Shown one piece after another: positions 8,840-18,405 of a stretch of 64,000 nucleotides of DNA. The notes under the pieces are model-generated. The model searched no databases, was not told where the DNA came from, and saw only the letters and a list, made by a program, of their open reading frames with translations. The stretch's first letter is position 1. Each line of letters opens with the position of its first letter. Source of the DNA: Carboxylicivirga mesophila. Its GTDB lineage: Bacteria; Bacteroidota; Bacteroidia; Bacteroidales; Marinilabiliaceae. Location of the stretch: NCBI RefSeq assembly GCF_018271975.1, contig NZ_JAGUCN010000005.1:124001-188000 (forward strand). The letters are read 5' to 3'. The position numbers and the translations under genes were made by a program.

Positions 8840-9745
8840 TTATCGTTTAATCACCTTCTTTACAATCGATTCGGTACCATTACTTAATCGGATGAAATAC
8901 AAGCCATCAGCAAATGATGACATATCGATTGGCAGCCTTTGTTGGCCTGAAATCTGGTTACGGTAAACTTCGGAGCCTGTAGCACTACTAACGGTTATCA
9001 GTATATCAGTATCAAGCAATTCTGAAGGAATCACTATCTCGGCCACAGACTGCACCGGATTGGGCATCACAAGCACTCCTGAACCATAGGCATCCAAAAT
9101 ACCATTTGCAACTTCTGTCGTGGTTTGGATATCGTCAATGTAAAGAGTGCGCTCAACAGCATCATTATCATTTTGACTAAATACCACAGCTTTTACCTTG
9201 GTAAAATTATAGGTAGCTGCCGGCACACCCTCGGTAATTACACTTAGTGGCAATCCTACCCTCACCCATGTATTAGCCGGCACATCAACATTATACGCTG
9301 CAATGTTAAAAAACTCTGTATCCTCCTCCGCATCATTATCGGTACGACGAACCCTTAGTCCGATTTTTGGCAACAAATCTTTGGATAGTGCAGTTGTTGA
9401 GTACAAATAGAATGACAAATAATTATTGGCTGTCACATCAATATCTGCCCAGTCATTTCTGAAAACGGTAGCTTTCCAGCGACCATTCGCTGTAGCTGAA
9501 GGAATATAGTGAAACCTTAAAGATGTAGCTCCATTATTAGCAATTGTTGAACATGGCAACTTATCATCATACTCCGGACAGCAGGGTGGTGCCACATGGT
9601 CAAACACCACATCTCCCAGATTAGCAACATCCACAATACCCTGATCGTAGAAGGTATTATCTGTTCCTTCGGTAAAAAACACTTGTTCCTGACCGTACGT
9701 AATCGCAGAAACCATACTTATAATAATTATAAAGATTCTTTTCAT
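8840..9745 (-). CDS. T9SS-exported putative surface glycan-binding protein with PPCCP domain
   Basis: 301 aa. A signal peptide (1-18) is followed by a beta-rich domain (about 20-215) that repeats the N-terminal domain of the GH144 enzyme next door. Shared blocks are EGTDNTFYDQGIVDV, APPCCPEYDDKLPC (Cys at 55, 56 and 65), the NDW motif and the TLYIDDIQ strand near its end. The last 80 residues form a type A T9SS domain (MPNPVQSVAEIVIP ... GLYFIRLSNGTESIVKKVIKR). There is no catalytic domain. It occupies the place directly after SusD where PULs usually encode a SusE/SusF-type lipoprotein, so a surface glycan-binding role is the best guess. The family itself is not one I can name. Confidence 0.75.
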   Translation of the reverse strand: MKRIFIIIISMVSAITYGQEQVFFTEGTDNTFYDQGIVDVANLGDVVFDHVAPPCCPEYDDKLPCSTIANNGATSLRFHYIPSATANGRWKATVFRNDWADIDVTANNYLSFYLYSTTALSKDLLPKIGLRVRRTDNDAEEDTEFFNIAAYNVDVPANTWVRVGLPLSVITEGVPAATYNFTKVKAVVFSQNDNDAVERTLYIDDIQTTTEVANGILDAYGSGVLVMPNPVQSVAEIVIPSELLDTDILITVSSATGSEVYRNQISGQQRLPIDMSSFADGLYFIRLSNGTESIVKKVIKR

Positions 9746-9761
9746 TGGTTTAGATTTTTAG

Positions 9762-11243
9762 TTAATAACCTGGATTTTGTGTTAACACACCTTTGCTGAG
9801 GTCAATTTGTATGGCAGGAACCGGCATTAATTTTTTGTAGTCGGACCAATTGGTTTTACCATCATTTTGATACGCATTAGCTGCATAACCGGGCTCCACA
9901 TCATCCATACGCATTAAATCAAATGTGCGATGGCTCTCCATGGCCAGTTCCACACGTCGCTCATGCCAGATAGCATGCCGCAGTGTCTGCTTTTCCGAAG
10001 AGGTCACCTCGGGCAGTATCGCTGCATTTCCATTTCTGGCTCGCAGGCGCACCTGCTCCAGGTAGTTTTGTGCCAGACCTGTTTCACCCGTCTCATTGGC
10101 TGCTTCAGCAGCTATTAACAACACATCGGCATAACGCAGAATAACCACATTTTTACTACCATTCCAGTCGTTTTCTTCATAAGGCTGATATGATTTGTAG
10201 TTGTAGTAAGGATTTTTTGCTTCGTTACCAACCAATACACCATCGTATAAAGTTTGTCCGCGGGTAATAACTGTGGCTGCTTTACGCGGATCACCCTCTT
10301 CATATGCATTCAACAAGGACTCTGACGGTACGTTAAAACCCCATCCCCAGCTACGGCCTGAACCTGCATCGCGAGGTAGTTGCGTGATAGTATGTCCATC
10401 GTTACCATTGAAAACATTGGAACACTGCACCTCAAATAGGGATTCTGCTCCGTTCTCACCTAATGATCTGAAATTAGTAGCATAATCTGCCAATAAAGAG
10501 TACTCTTTTGAATCAATCACTTCCTGAGCATACTTTAATGCATTTTCGTTATCCTGAATAAACAAACAGGCTTTTGCCAGCATGCCTCTCGCCGCTCCTT
10601 TGGTAATGCGGCCCATCTGTGCCAAAGGATATTCCGATTTCTCAGGCAGGTATTCAACAGCTTTTGTCAAGTCTGGGATGATAATATCCGCGTAGATTTC
10701 AGCCTTGGGGCTACGCACCAAATTAAACTCATCAGGTGTTAACAAACGATCGACCTTAGGCACATCTCCAAATGCTCTTACCAGGTTAAAAAAGAAATAG
10801 GCTCTAAAGAAATGTGCCTGCCCTAATAGCTCCTTTTTCACATCTTCATCTAAAGCACTCATCTTCGGTACATTTTCCAGCACCTGATTAGCCCGGTTCA
10901 CCCCCTGAAAATTGCTGTTCCACCATGCATTGACATGAATGTTACTTGGTAAAACATTTAATTCGTCAAACTCGGGCATTGGCACACCATCACCCGGAAT
11001 ACTTCCTTTATCAGCATCATCAGAATAGATATTTTTAATCCCAAAGCTACCGAAGCTGATATGATCCCAGCTGTTAATAGTGTTATACATGGCATTCACC
11101 GCCATGGTAGCTGATGACTCACTGGCCCAGAAAGTTGGTGGTGTAACAGAAGCCGGCGGAACTGTTTCGAGCCACTCCTCATTACAGGCACTCATTCCCG
11201 CTACAACAATTAATATCGCTAATATATGACCTATATTTTTCAT
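9762..11243 (-). CDS. susD: SusD/RagB-family outer-membrane glycan-binding lipoprotein
   Basis: 493 aa, SPII signal with Cys20 (GMSAC) followed by NEEWLETVPP, a typical mature SusD start. The TPR-rich body contains the usual landmarks: TPPTFWASES near the N-terminus, an AHFFRAYFFFNLVRAFGDVP block and the C-terminal VELAMESHRTFDLMRM and LMPVPAIQIDLSKGVLTQNPGY. SusD caps the SusC transporter and captures oligosaccharides at the surface. It lies 10 nt after the SusC stop and 16 nt before the next gene, with no hairpins, so these three genes form one tight expression module. Confidence 0.95.
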   Translation of the reverse strand: MKNIGHILAILIVVAGMSACNEEWLETVPPASVTPPTFWASESSATMAVNAMYNTINSWDHISFGSFGIKNIYSDDADKGSIPGDGVPMPEFDELNVLPSNIHVNAWWNSNFQGVNRANQVLENVPKMSALDEDVKKELLGQAHFFRAYFFFNLVRAFGDVPKVDRLLTPDEFNLVRSPKAEIYADIIIPDLTKAVEYLPEKSEYPLAQMGRITKGAARGMLAKACLFIQDNENALKYAQEVIDSKEYSLLADYATNFRSLGENGAESLFEVQCSNVFNGNDGHTITQLPRDAGSGRSWGWGFNVPSESLLNAYEEGDPRKAATVITRGQTLYDGVLVGNEAKNPYYNYKSYQPYEENDWNGSKNVVILRYADVLLIAAEAANETGETGLAQNYLEQVRLRARNGNAAILPEVTSSEKQTLRHAIWHERRVELAMESHRTFDLMRMDDVEPGYAANAYQNDGKTNWSDYKKLMPVPAIQIDLSKGVLTQNPGY

Positions 11244-11253
11244 GACTGTACGC

Positions 11254-14226
11254 TTAAAATTCTAGATTAATACCAAGTGAATAAATGGCAGGTACCGGGT
11301 ACGCTCCCCTGTCTATTCCTGCTTCAGTAGGGTGACCACCTATAATAGGATCAAAACCTGAGTATTTGGTGAAAGTATACAAGTTACTGCCCGTAGCATA
11401 AACTCTAACTTTGTTTAAGTGTACCTTTTGAGTCAGGTGTTTTGGCAAGGTATAACCCAATGAAACATCACTGATGCGCATATAAGAACCATCTTCCACA
11501 AATCGATCAGACACTTCATAGTTTTCGCCTGAGTTGGTGACCCTTGGCTCAGAGTTACTGGTGCCTTCACCATACCAGCGATTCCAGTACGACGATTCGA
11601 AATTGTTATTGGCAAATCGAACGGCTTTCTTACGGTTGTAAATTTCACGTCCGAACTGTCCTGATAACGATGCTGAAAAATCAAAACCTTTAAAGCTGGC
11701 AGACAAATTAATACCCAGGATAAAATCAGGGTGTGGCGAACCTATGATTCGCTTATCTTCATCATTAATAAAACCATCATTATTAATATCTTTATAACGG
11801 ATATCGCCAGGTTGTGAGTTACCATTTAACACTGGTCCGTCTGCTACTTCCTGCTCATTCTGATAGATACCATCCACTACATAACCATAGAAATGGCCAA
11901 CAGACTCACCCACAATCGTACGTGTGGCCATGCGTCCGTTACCTAAATCACCTTTCCATAGCACATCGTCATCGTTCGATAGCCTAATTACCTTATTATC
12001 AACAACCGAAGAAACAATACTCCAGTTATAATTGAAATCACCCACCTTATCTCTGTAGGAAATACTCAGGTCATAGCCGCTGTTTTCAACAGAACCAACA
12101 TTTACCATACCCACACCTGTATAACCTGTATGCGACAGAATGGAACCGGCCAATAGCATATCCTCCGTCGTTCGCTTAAAGTAGTCCACTTCCATCATCA
12201 TTCGGTTATTGGCAAAACCAGCCTCATATCCAAAGTTGATCTGCTTATGTTTCTCCCATCGCAATGCCGTATTGGTAAGCTCAGTTACGGTGCCCCCTTC
12301 CTGCTTTTGCTGACCAGTGCCAAACACCACATCCAAACCGGTATTAACTCCGGGATAGGCGGCATAATCACCAATGCGATCGTTACCGGTTACACCCCAG
12401 CTGGCTCTAAACTTCAAATAGGGCAACCATTTCTTCAAAGGCTCAAAGAAACTTTCATCGGAGATACGATAGCCCACTGCCATTGAAGGAAAGTTTCCAA
12501 ACTTATTATTAGCACCAAAGCGAGATGAACCATCACGGCGCATAGTAGCCGTCAGGTAGTACTTGTTATCAAACGAATAATTAAAACGGAACAGGTATGA
12601 TAGCATACGGTTTTCGTTCCCGCTGTTGCCGTTCCATATGTCAGTCAGTTCATTAACTACACCGGCATCGAGGTACCAGAAATCCTGAGATTCACCTCTC
12701 AAATTTCTACGACCTCCGCTAAGCCACTCACCTGTTCCTATATAGGAACTCATTCCTGCCATCGCATCAAATTTATGCTTATCAATTTCCTTGTTATAGA
12801 AAAATAAGTTTTCGAACGAATAGTTGAGATAACGGCTGTTGCTCACACTAACTGAACTATTATCACTTTTTTGCCAGGCACTCACAAAATACTCTGGTGT
12901 AAAGGACTTACCATAGATGTGTGACAACTCAATGCCAAATGAAGACTTAAATTTCAGATTGAAAGGTAACTTAACCTCAGCAAATGCATTTCCGATGGTC
13001 TTGTATGTTTGGTTTTTACCTTGTCCTTCATACTCGTATTTAGCGGCAATATTGGCAAAATTACCGTTGTCGCTTTGTCCGTAAGTCCCATCTTCATTGT
13101 AAACAGGCATTAAAGGGTCGGTGGTATAGGCTCCTTCAATTAAACCACCGGGTGCTCCCTTCGTATTGAAGTATGCAAACTGCAGGTTAGTGCCCAGGTT
13201 CAACCAGCTTTTTACTTTGTAATTGTTATTCAACAGCACAGTTAAGCGCTGGTATTCATCACCTTTCACAACACCCTCCTGCTCAAATCCGGTTACACTC
13301 AAATTATAGTTGCGCGTATCATTACCACCTGATAATGCCACGTTTAAGCTCTGTACTGGAGCTGTTTGGAAGATTTCATCAAACCAGTTGGTTCCAGTCA
13401 GGCTTTGTGGATTAGGATATTGAACTGAACCATTTAGCTCATTCATCAACTGTGCATACTGCGCAGGAGATACCATATCGGGATAATGCGTTACCTTTTG
13501 CACACCGCGATTATAGTTGATTGAGATGTTGCCATCTTCGCTCTGCCCCTTTTTGGTGGTCACCATTATAACGCCGTTACCACCACGAGCACCATAAAGA
13601 GCTGCTGCCGAAGCATCTTTTAATACCGATATAGACTCTATATCGGATGGATTGAGGTGATCGATTCCATAAAGTATCATCCCATCAACTACATAAATGG
13701 GCGAATTTTCGTTGACAGAACCAAAACCCCGAATAAAAACTGTTGGTGCAGCTCCGGGTTGACCACTAGGCGTTACTATAACACCTGATATTTTACCTTC
13801 TAACGCATTTTCGGCCCGGGGGCTTTGTATTTTGGCAATATCAGTTGATTTAATATTAGCAACAGCGCCCGTTAGATCAGATTTCTTCTGCGTTCCATAG
13901 GCTACTACTACAACATCGTCGAGGTTATGCACGGATGCCTGCAGGTAAATTTTATTATCTGACATGATTGCACCTGCTTTCAACTCCTGAGTCTCATAGC
14001 CAATAAATGATACCTGAATAAGAGCATCCTCAGCAGCACTTAATTGAAACCGACCATCTATATCGGTTATTGTTCCCTGATGTGTTCCCTTTATTAATAC
14101 ATTAACTCCAGTTATAGGAGAACCATCTTGTTTATCAACAACAATACCTTCGATTAAACGCTCCTGCGCCCCTACCGACAAGGATATTAGTATTGCCACT
14201 GCAATTATTACAATTCTTCTCATCAT
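11254..14226 (-). CDS. susC: SusC/RagA-family TonB-dependent outer-membrane transporter
   Basis: 990 aa. A signal peptide (to about residue 20) precedes a carboxypeptidase-regulatory-like domain (about 25-105). A TonB-box-like DDVVVVAYG comes next, followed by a plug domain with VFIRGFGSVNENSPIYVVDG and the conserved SISVLKDASAAALYGARGG, and then a 22-strand-type barrel to the C-terminal aromatic residue (SLGINLEF). It imports oligosaccharides bound by SusD into the periplasm using TonB energy. It is the first gene of the PUL, and the 329-bp gap upstream separates it from a divergent regulator. No extra N-terminal anti-sigma-interaction domain is present, so control through an ECF/anti-sigma pair is unlikely. 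Confidence 0.96.
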   Translation of the reverse strand: MMRRIVIIAVAILISLSVGAQERLIEGIVVDKQDGSPITGVNVLIKGTHQGTITDIDGRFQLSAAEDALIQVSFIGYETQELKAGAIMSDNKIYLQASVHNLDDVVVVAYGTQKKSDLTGAVANIKSTDIAKIQSPRAENALEGKISGVIVTPSGQPGAAPTVFIRGFGSVNENSPIYVVDGMILYGIDHLNPSDIESISVLKDASAAALYGARGGNGVIMVTTKKGQSEDGNISINYNRGVQKVTHYPDMVSPAQYAQLMNELNGSVQYPNPQSLTGTNWFDEIFQTAPVQSLNVALSGGNDTRNYNLSVTGFEQEGVVKGDEYQRLTVLLNNNYKVKSWLNLGTNLQFAYFNTKGAPGGLIEGAYTTDPLMPVYNEDGTYGQSDNGNFANIAAKYEYEGQGKNQTYKTIGNAFAEVKLPFNLKFKSSFGIELSHIYGKSFTPEYFVSAWQKSDNSSVSVSNSRYLNYSFENLFFYNKEIDKHKFDAMAGMSSYIGTGEWLSGGRRNLRGESQDFWYLDAGVVNELTDIWNGNSGNENRMLSYLFRFNYSFDNKYYLTATMRRDGSSRFGANNKFGNFPSMAVGYRISDESFFEPLKKWLPYLKFRASWGVTGNDRIGDYAAYPGVNTGLDVVFGTGQQKQEGGTVTELTNTALRWEKHKQINFGYEAGFANNRMMMEVDYFKRTTEDMLLAGSILSHTGYTGVGMVNVGSVENSGYDLSISYRDKVGDFNYNWSIVSSVVDNKVIRLSNDDDVLWKGDLGNGRMATRTIVGESVGHFYGYVVDGIYQNEQEVADGPVLNGNSQPGDIRYKDINNDGFINDEDKRIIGSPHPDFILGINLSASFKGFDFSASLSGQFGREIYNRKKAVRFANNNFESSYWNRWYGEGTSNSEPRVTNSGENYEVSDRFVEDGSYMRISDVSLGYTLPKHLTQKVHLNKVRVYATGSNLYTFTKYSGFDPIIGGHPTEAGIDRGAYPVPAIYSLGINLEF

Positions 14227-14555
14227 TAAACCTGAATTGGTTAGTAAATAGATAATACCTGTTTGTTATAGTTTTATTAGAGCTCTTAATAAATGTATCT
14301 GAACAGGCAGATTCTCATACAAATATTCATCTCCTTAAATAAGAAAAGAAAGAATTTTCCCCAACAATCCCCAATCATTATAAAACTCCTGAATACACCA
14401 CCTATTAAACACTATACAACAGGTATTTACATAGCACAAAAGTCAATTTAGTGATGTTAATTATTGTTTAATGTTGTGGTTATGTTGTGGTGCATTTTAA
14501 GTGTTTTTTACAAATTTATGCCTTTTTTTGTACCATTATTTAAGCCATTCAATAC
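14227..14555. promoter_or_regulatory. Divergent PUL/regulator control region with 11-bp-spaced direct repeat
   Basis: This 329-bp AT-rich gap separates SusC (minus) from the regulator (plus) and must hold both promoters. ATGTTGTGGT occurs twice, at 14471-14480 and 14482-14491, spaced by 11 bp so that both copies face the same side of the helix. It lies 65-85 bp upstream of the regulator start. An AGAGCTCT palindrome with AT-rich flanks is centred near 14283, about 55 bp upstream of SusC. No perfect TAnnTTTG element was found for either gene, as expected for activator-dependent promoters. The operator role is inferred from position. Confidence 0.5.
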
Positions 14556-17414
14556 ATGAAAACATATAATAGCCGACAGTTCGTTTTACGCTTTCTGATA
14601 CTCATTGCAATACTTTTGGGGAGCATGCATTCTAAATGCGAAGATTTTGTTCTAAGACGAAAAGCCATAGTTTATAACTTCAGTAAGAACGAATACAAGG
14701 CGGCTAATCAGAACTGGGCCATCACTCAGAATGCTCAGGGCGAACTGTTCTTTGGTAATACATTCGGACTGTTACACTACGATGGTTATAACTGGCGAAT
14801 GCATAAGCTAAAAGACCAGATGGCCATACGCTCAGTATTTGCTGATAATGATGGTAAAATATATATAGGTGGTCACGAAGAGTTTGGTTACTGGCAATAC
14901 AATAATATAGGTGAGCTGTTGTACCATTCTGTCAGTTCAACTCTGCCATCGTCCCACTACTTTAAGAATGAAGACATTTGGTCGATTACTAAAATCGATG
15001 GAAAAATCTATTTCAGATCATTTGCCCGCATCTATGTATTGAATAACGACAAAATTACGGTTATCGATCCCAACAATTCGATTTTCACTTTTCATGAGAT
15101 AAAGGGTGTACCATATATCTTCCTTATGAATAAAGGTTTTCACAGGATTACCAATGACTTTCTGCTGGAAAAGGACTTTGCTTTAGCAGAATTTGACAAT
15201 TTTAATGTCACTTCAACCATTGAAATAGGTGACTCCTTAATTATTGCAACCGACAAGAAAGGTCTTTATTTGAAAGTACGACAGACTATCAGTAAATGGA
15301 ATTGCGAAGCAAACCAGCTATTGAAAGACTTACAGATCAACCAGGTTCTCTATCATAGCCGGCAAATTGTTGTTGGTACAATCAGTGATGGTGTATATAT
15401 TTTTTCGGAGCAAGGAAAACTAATCAGTCATTATAATAAGTCGAACGGCCTGCAGAATAATACTGTTTTGAAGATGCTGTTTGACAGCAACCATAAGCTA
15501 TGGATAGCATTGGATAAAGGAATAGACCTGATAGACCTTGAACAAGCAGTTGATCTTTATGAAGATGAAACAGGTACACTGGGCTCGGTCTACAGCTCGG
15601 CTGTTTTCAATAAGCGTCTGTACCTGGGCACCAACCATGGCATCTTCTCTACGCCATGGCCCCCCAATACCAAAAACAAGCTGCCCATTCATTACCATAC
15701 CAATACAAAAGGCCAGTGCTGGAATATCTACAACTCAGGCAATCAGTTACTTTTCGGGCATAACGATGGTACCTTCTCTACCGGTCAACCAGAACTTGAG
15801 AAAGTTTCCCCAATCTCTGGCGGAGCGGGCATGACTATCAACCCATCTAATGGTCTGCTATACCAATGTACCTATATTGGCATTGCTATATACCAAAAGA
15901 ACCCAAAAGGACTGTGGGTCTTTCATAAAATGCTGCAGAATACCAGCAGTCCACTTAAATTTCTTGAGTTCGACTATGAGGGCAATTTGTGGGCCAGTCA
16001 CCTATACAAACACCTGTTCAGGTATAAGCTTAATACCACCGGAGATACCATTATCAACACCGATGTATTTGGCAAACAACAAGGCTTCTTCTCAAATTAT
16101 GATATCAATGTATTTAAGATAGACAAGCGCATTGTTTTCACCAACAATGGCCAGCTCTTTACCTACGATGACATTTCAAAAAAGATAATTCCATACAGAA
16201 GTTACGAGAAACAGCTTGAAGACTATGCCAGGGCCCGACTGATTTATGAATTACCCAATCAAGAATATTGGTTTGCAAAGAATAGCGGTTTTAGAGGATT
16301 CAGGCAGGATAACGATTCTTTAATTTCGATTGGTAACATCCAATATTCGAACTTAAAACAAAGCGCGGTTGACCTGTTTGAGAATATATCGAAGCTGGAA
16401 TCAAATCAATATCTGCTGGGACTGGAAGATGGTTTTTGTATTTGTAATATTGCAGCAAGTAAGGGAAATGAAAAGCAATTAATGCATCTTAAAATAAGAA
16501 GCGCTCAGGCTTTTGGTCCGAAAGGTGATGTTCAGGCACTCCATATTAATAATCAACACAAGGTATCAGTACCACACAACCATAATAATCTCAAAATAGA
16601 ACTCTCAGCTCCGGGTATTTATAGCAATTCAGTAAAGTTCTATTACTCAATAGATCAAAAAGGCAATTGGAAAACAGTTAATAGTAATATACTGGAACTA
16701 AACAACCTTAATTGGGGCAGCTATAACATATCTCTAAAAGCCATTGATGAACATTCCAATATGGTTGCCTTTAACAATTACTCGTTCAGGATAAACCGCC
16801 CTTTAATGCTTCATCCACTAATTATAATTGTCTATTTTATTATTGCAGGATTATTAATTGTAGCCTTTCGCAGAATAACAAACATCAGAATCAAACAGCA
16901 AAAGCTTATTTATCTGAAAAAGCTCAAACAACAGAATGAAGCACAGATAATTAAGATGAATAACCAGCTTTTACAATCGAAGGTGGCAGATAAATCGAAA
17001 GAGCTGGCCAGCTACACAATGCTGTTAAAACGTAAAAACGAAGTATTGACAGAGCTTAAATATGAGATAGAGCAATTGGAACTGAGTAAAACCAAAAGCA
17101 ACCTGCTAACAAAAGCAAAGGCAATAAAAATTATTAACAGTAACTTATCTGATAAAAATGACCTGGAGGCCTTTAACCTACATTTTAACGAAGGCTATGA
17201 TAATTTCATTGTGAAACTGAAGCAGAAGCATCCTGAGATAACACCCAACGACATGCGATTATGTGCCTTTTTGCGCATGAATCTCGCCACAAAAGAAATT
17301 GCTGTCTTGCTAAATCTATCTCCACGAAGTGTTGAAGTTAAACGTTACAGGCTTAGAAAAAAACTTGGGCTGGCCACCGAAGATAACCTGACAAATTATT
17401 TAATGGAGTTTTAA
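14556..17414 (+). CDS. Membrane-spanning sensor-regulator (beta-propeller, Y_Y_Y, LuxR-type HTH)
   Basis: 952 aa. A signal/anchor segment (about 8-29) leads to a long periplasmic region of propeller-like repeats (about 50-600) and a Y_Y_Y-type domain (about 655-745). One transmembrane helix (about 752-773) is followed by a cytoplasmic coiled coil (about 778-870) and a C-terminal LuxR/GerE-like helix-turn-helix (about 890-945; KEIAVLLNLSPRSVEVKRYRLRKKLG). There is no histidine kinase or receiver domain, so this is not a classical hybrid two-component system: sensing and DNA binding would be joined in one chain across the inner membrane. Its divergent position next to SusC makes it the likely activator of the PUL, responding to imported oligosaccharides. 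Confidence 0.85.
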   Translation: MKTYNSRQFVLRFLILIAILLGSMHSKCEDFVLRRKAIVYNFSKNEYKAANQNWAITQNAQGELFFGNTFGLLHYDGYNWRMHKLKDQMAIRSVFADNDGKIYIGGHEEFGYWQYNNIGELLYHSVSSTLPSSHYFKNEDIWSITKIDGKIYFRSFARIYVLNNDKITVIDPNNSIFTFHEIKGVPYIFLMNKGFHRITNDFLLEKDFALAEFDNFNVTSTIEIGDSLIIATDKKGLYLKVRQTISKWNCEANQLLKDLQINQVLYHSRQIVVGTISDGVYIFSEQGKLISHYNKSNGLQNNTVLKMLFDSNHKLWIALDKGIDLIDLEQAVDLYEDETGTLGSVYSSAVFNKRLYLGTNHGIFSTPWPPNTKNKLPIHYHTNTKGQCWNIYNSGNQLLFGHNDGTFSTGQPELEKVSPISGGAGMTINPSNGLLYQCTYIGIAIYQKNPKGLWVFHKMLQNTSSPLKFLEFDYEGNLWASHLYKHLFRYKLNTTGDTIINTDVFGKQQGFFSNYDINVFKIDKRIVFTNNGQLFTYDDISKKIIPYRSYEKQLEDYARARLIYELPNQEYWFAKNSGFRGFRQDNDSLISIGNIQYSNLKQSAVDLFENISKLESNQYLLGLEDGFCICNIAASKGNEKQLMHLKIRSAQAFGPKGDVQALHINNQHKVSVPHNHNNLKIELSAPGIYSNSVKFYYSIDQKGNWKTVNSNILELNNLNWGSYNISLKAIDEHSNMVAFNNYSFRINRPLMLHPLIIIVYFIIAGLLIVAFRRITNIRIKQQKLIYLKKLKQQNEAQIIKMNNQLLQSKVADKSKELASYTMLLKRKNEVLTELKYEIEQLELSKTKSNLLTKAKAIKIINSNLSDKNDLEAFNLHFNEGYDNFIVKLKQKHPEITPNDMRLCAFLRMNLATKEIAVLLNLSPRSVEVKRYRLRKKLGLATEDNLTNYLMEF

Positions 17415-17500
17415 TAGCCTGGTATTGAAAACAATTATTTAGAATAACACATCCCAATAAAGGGATCCAAAGCGTTAAAACACCTCACGAAAATGCCATT

Positions 17501-18214
17501 TTAAACAGAATGAAACGAGGAGTAGCTCATTCGCCTCAATTTCTGAATATTAAGTAGCCTGATCTGACGCCCATTAAGCTCAATCAGTTTATCCTCCTTA
17601 AATTCAGATAACATGCGAATTACAGACTCTGGCACCGTACCAACGGCACTGGCGATTTCCTTGCGCGAGATATTCGCTTTTAAGGTGTTATCTTCATCCA
17701 ACTGGAAAATATCCGCTAAATGTAATAAGGTTGCGGCCACCCGTTCCCGAATTTGCTTTTGAGAAACATTCAAAATAAAGCGCTGTGTCTCTTCCAGTTC
17801 CATACAAGCCTTTTGTAACAACTTATAAGCGAAATTAGTATTGGTACGTACCAGTTTCAGCAGGCAGCCTTTTTTGATAAATCCTGCTTTAACGGGGCCG
17901 GCAGCTTCACTGGTTGTGCAAGCCAACTCATTGGTCATCACAGAGCGAAAACCAAGTATCTCACCAGAGCGTGCAAAACGAATCACCAGTTCCTTACCTT
18001 TTGCACCACGTTTAACCTGTTTAACGATGCCTTCGATAATAAGCATGAGATGCTGTAAGGCACAACCTTCATGATACAGTGCTGTTTTGTTATCCAACTC
18101 TTTGTGAACAATATTATCAGCCAGATATAGTTTTTCATCACCTGAAAGGCAATCAAATAAACTAAAACTATTTAGTAATGCCAATGATTCATTCGTGCTG
18201 TGTTTCATTCTCAT
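17501..18214 (-). CDS. Crp/Fnr-family transcriptional regulator
   Basis: 237 aa. An N-terminal cyclic-nucleotide-binding-like beta roll (about 15-130) and a long dimer helix (about 135-165) precede a Crp-type winged helix (about 165-230) with the recognition segment ISRKEIASAVGTVPESVIRML. The roll contains Cys residues, but no N-terminal FNR-type four-cysteine cluster is visible, so the effector is unknown. Bacteroidota proteins of this type respond to redox or nitrosative stress or to unidentified ligands. It is convergent with the PUL regulator and precedes a separate terminator-bounded beta-mannosidase gene, so it is probably monocistronic. Confidence 0.88.
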   Translation of the reverse strand: MRMKHSTNESLALLNSFSLFDCLSGDEKLYLADNIVHKELDNKTALYHEGCALQHLMLIIEGIVKQVKRGAKGKELVIRFARSGEILGFRSVMTNELACTTSEAAGPVKAGFIKKGCLLKLVRTNTNFAYKLLQKACMELEETQRFILNVSQKQIRERVAATLLHLADIFQLDEDNTLKANISRKEIASAVGTVPESVIRMLSEFKEDKLIELNGRQIRLLNIQKLRRMSYSSFHSV

Positions 18215-18363
18215 ACTTTAAGAATTCAGATACTGAAAGCCGGCATGTTATTACTTGTCGCATCTTCAGTCCTATGGTTAATTATGCCCTAAATCAATTC
18301 AAATTACAAATATGCAATAAGTAATTGAGTAAACTTTGCATCCTAGCTTATTTAACAATTAGA

Positions 18364-18390
18364 AGTAGCCGGTGTGGTGAAACCGGCTAC
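18364..18390 (-). terminator. Hairpin after the beta-mannosidase gene
   Basis: GTAGCCGGT (18364-18372) pairs with the ACCGGCTAC arm ending at 18390. It starts about 15 nt after the GH2 stop on the minus strand and is followed by a weak TTCTAATTG tail, so it should terminate at least partly. Confidence 0.6.
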
Positions 18391-18405
18391 TCCAATTCTA
18401 CTCAA

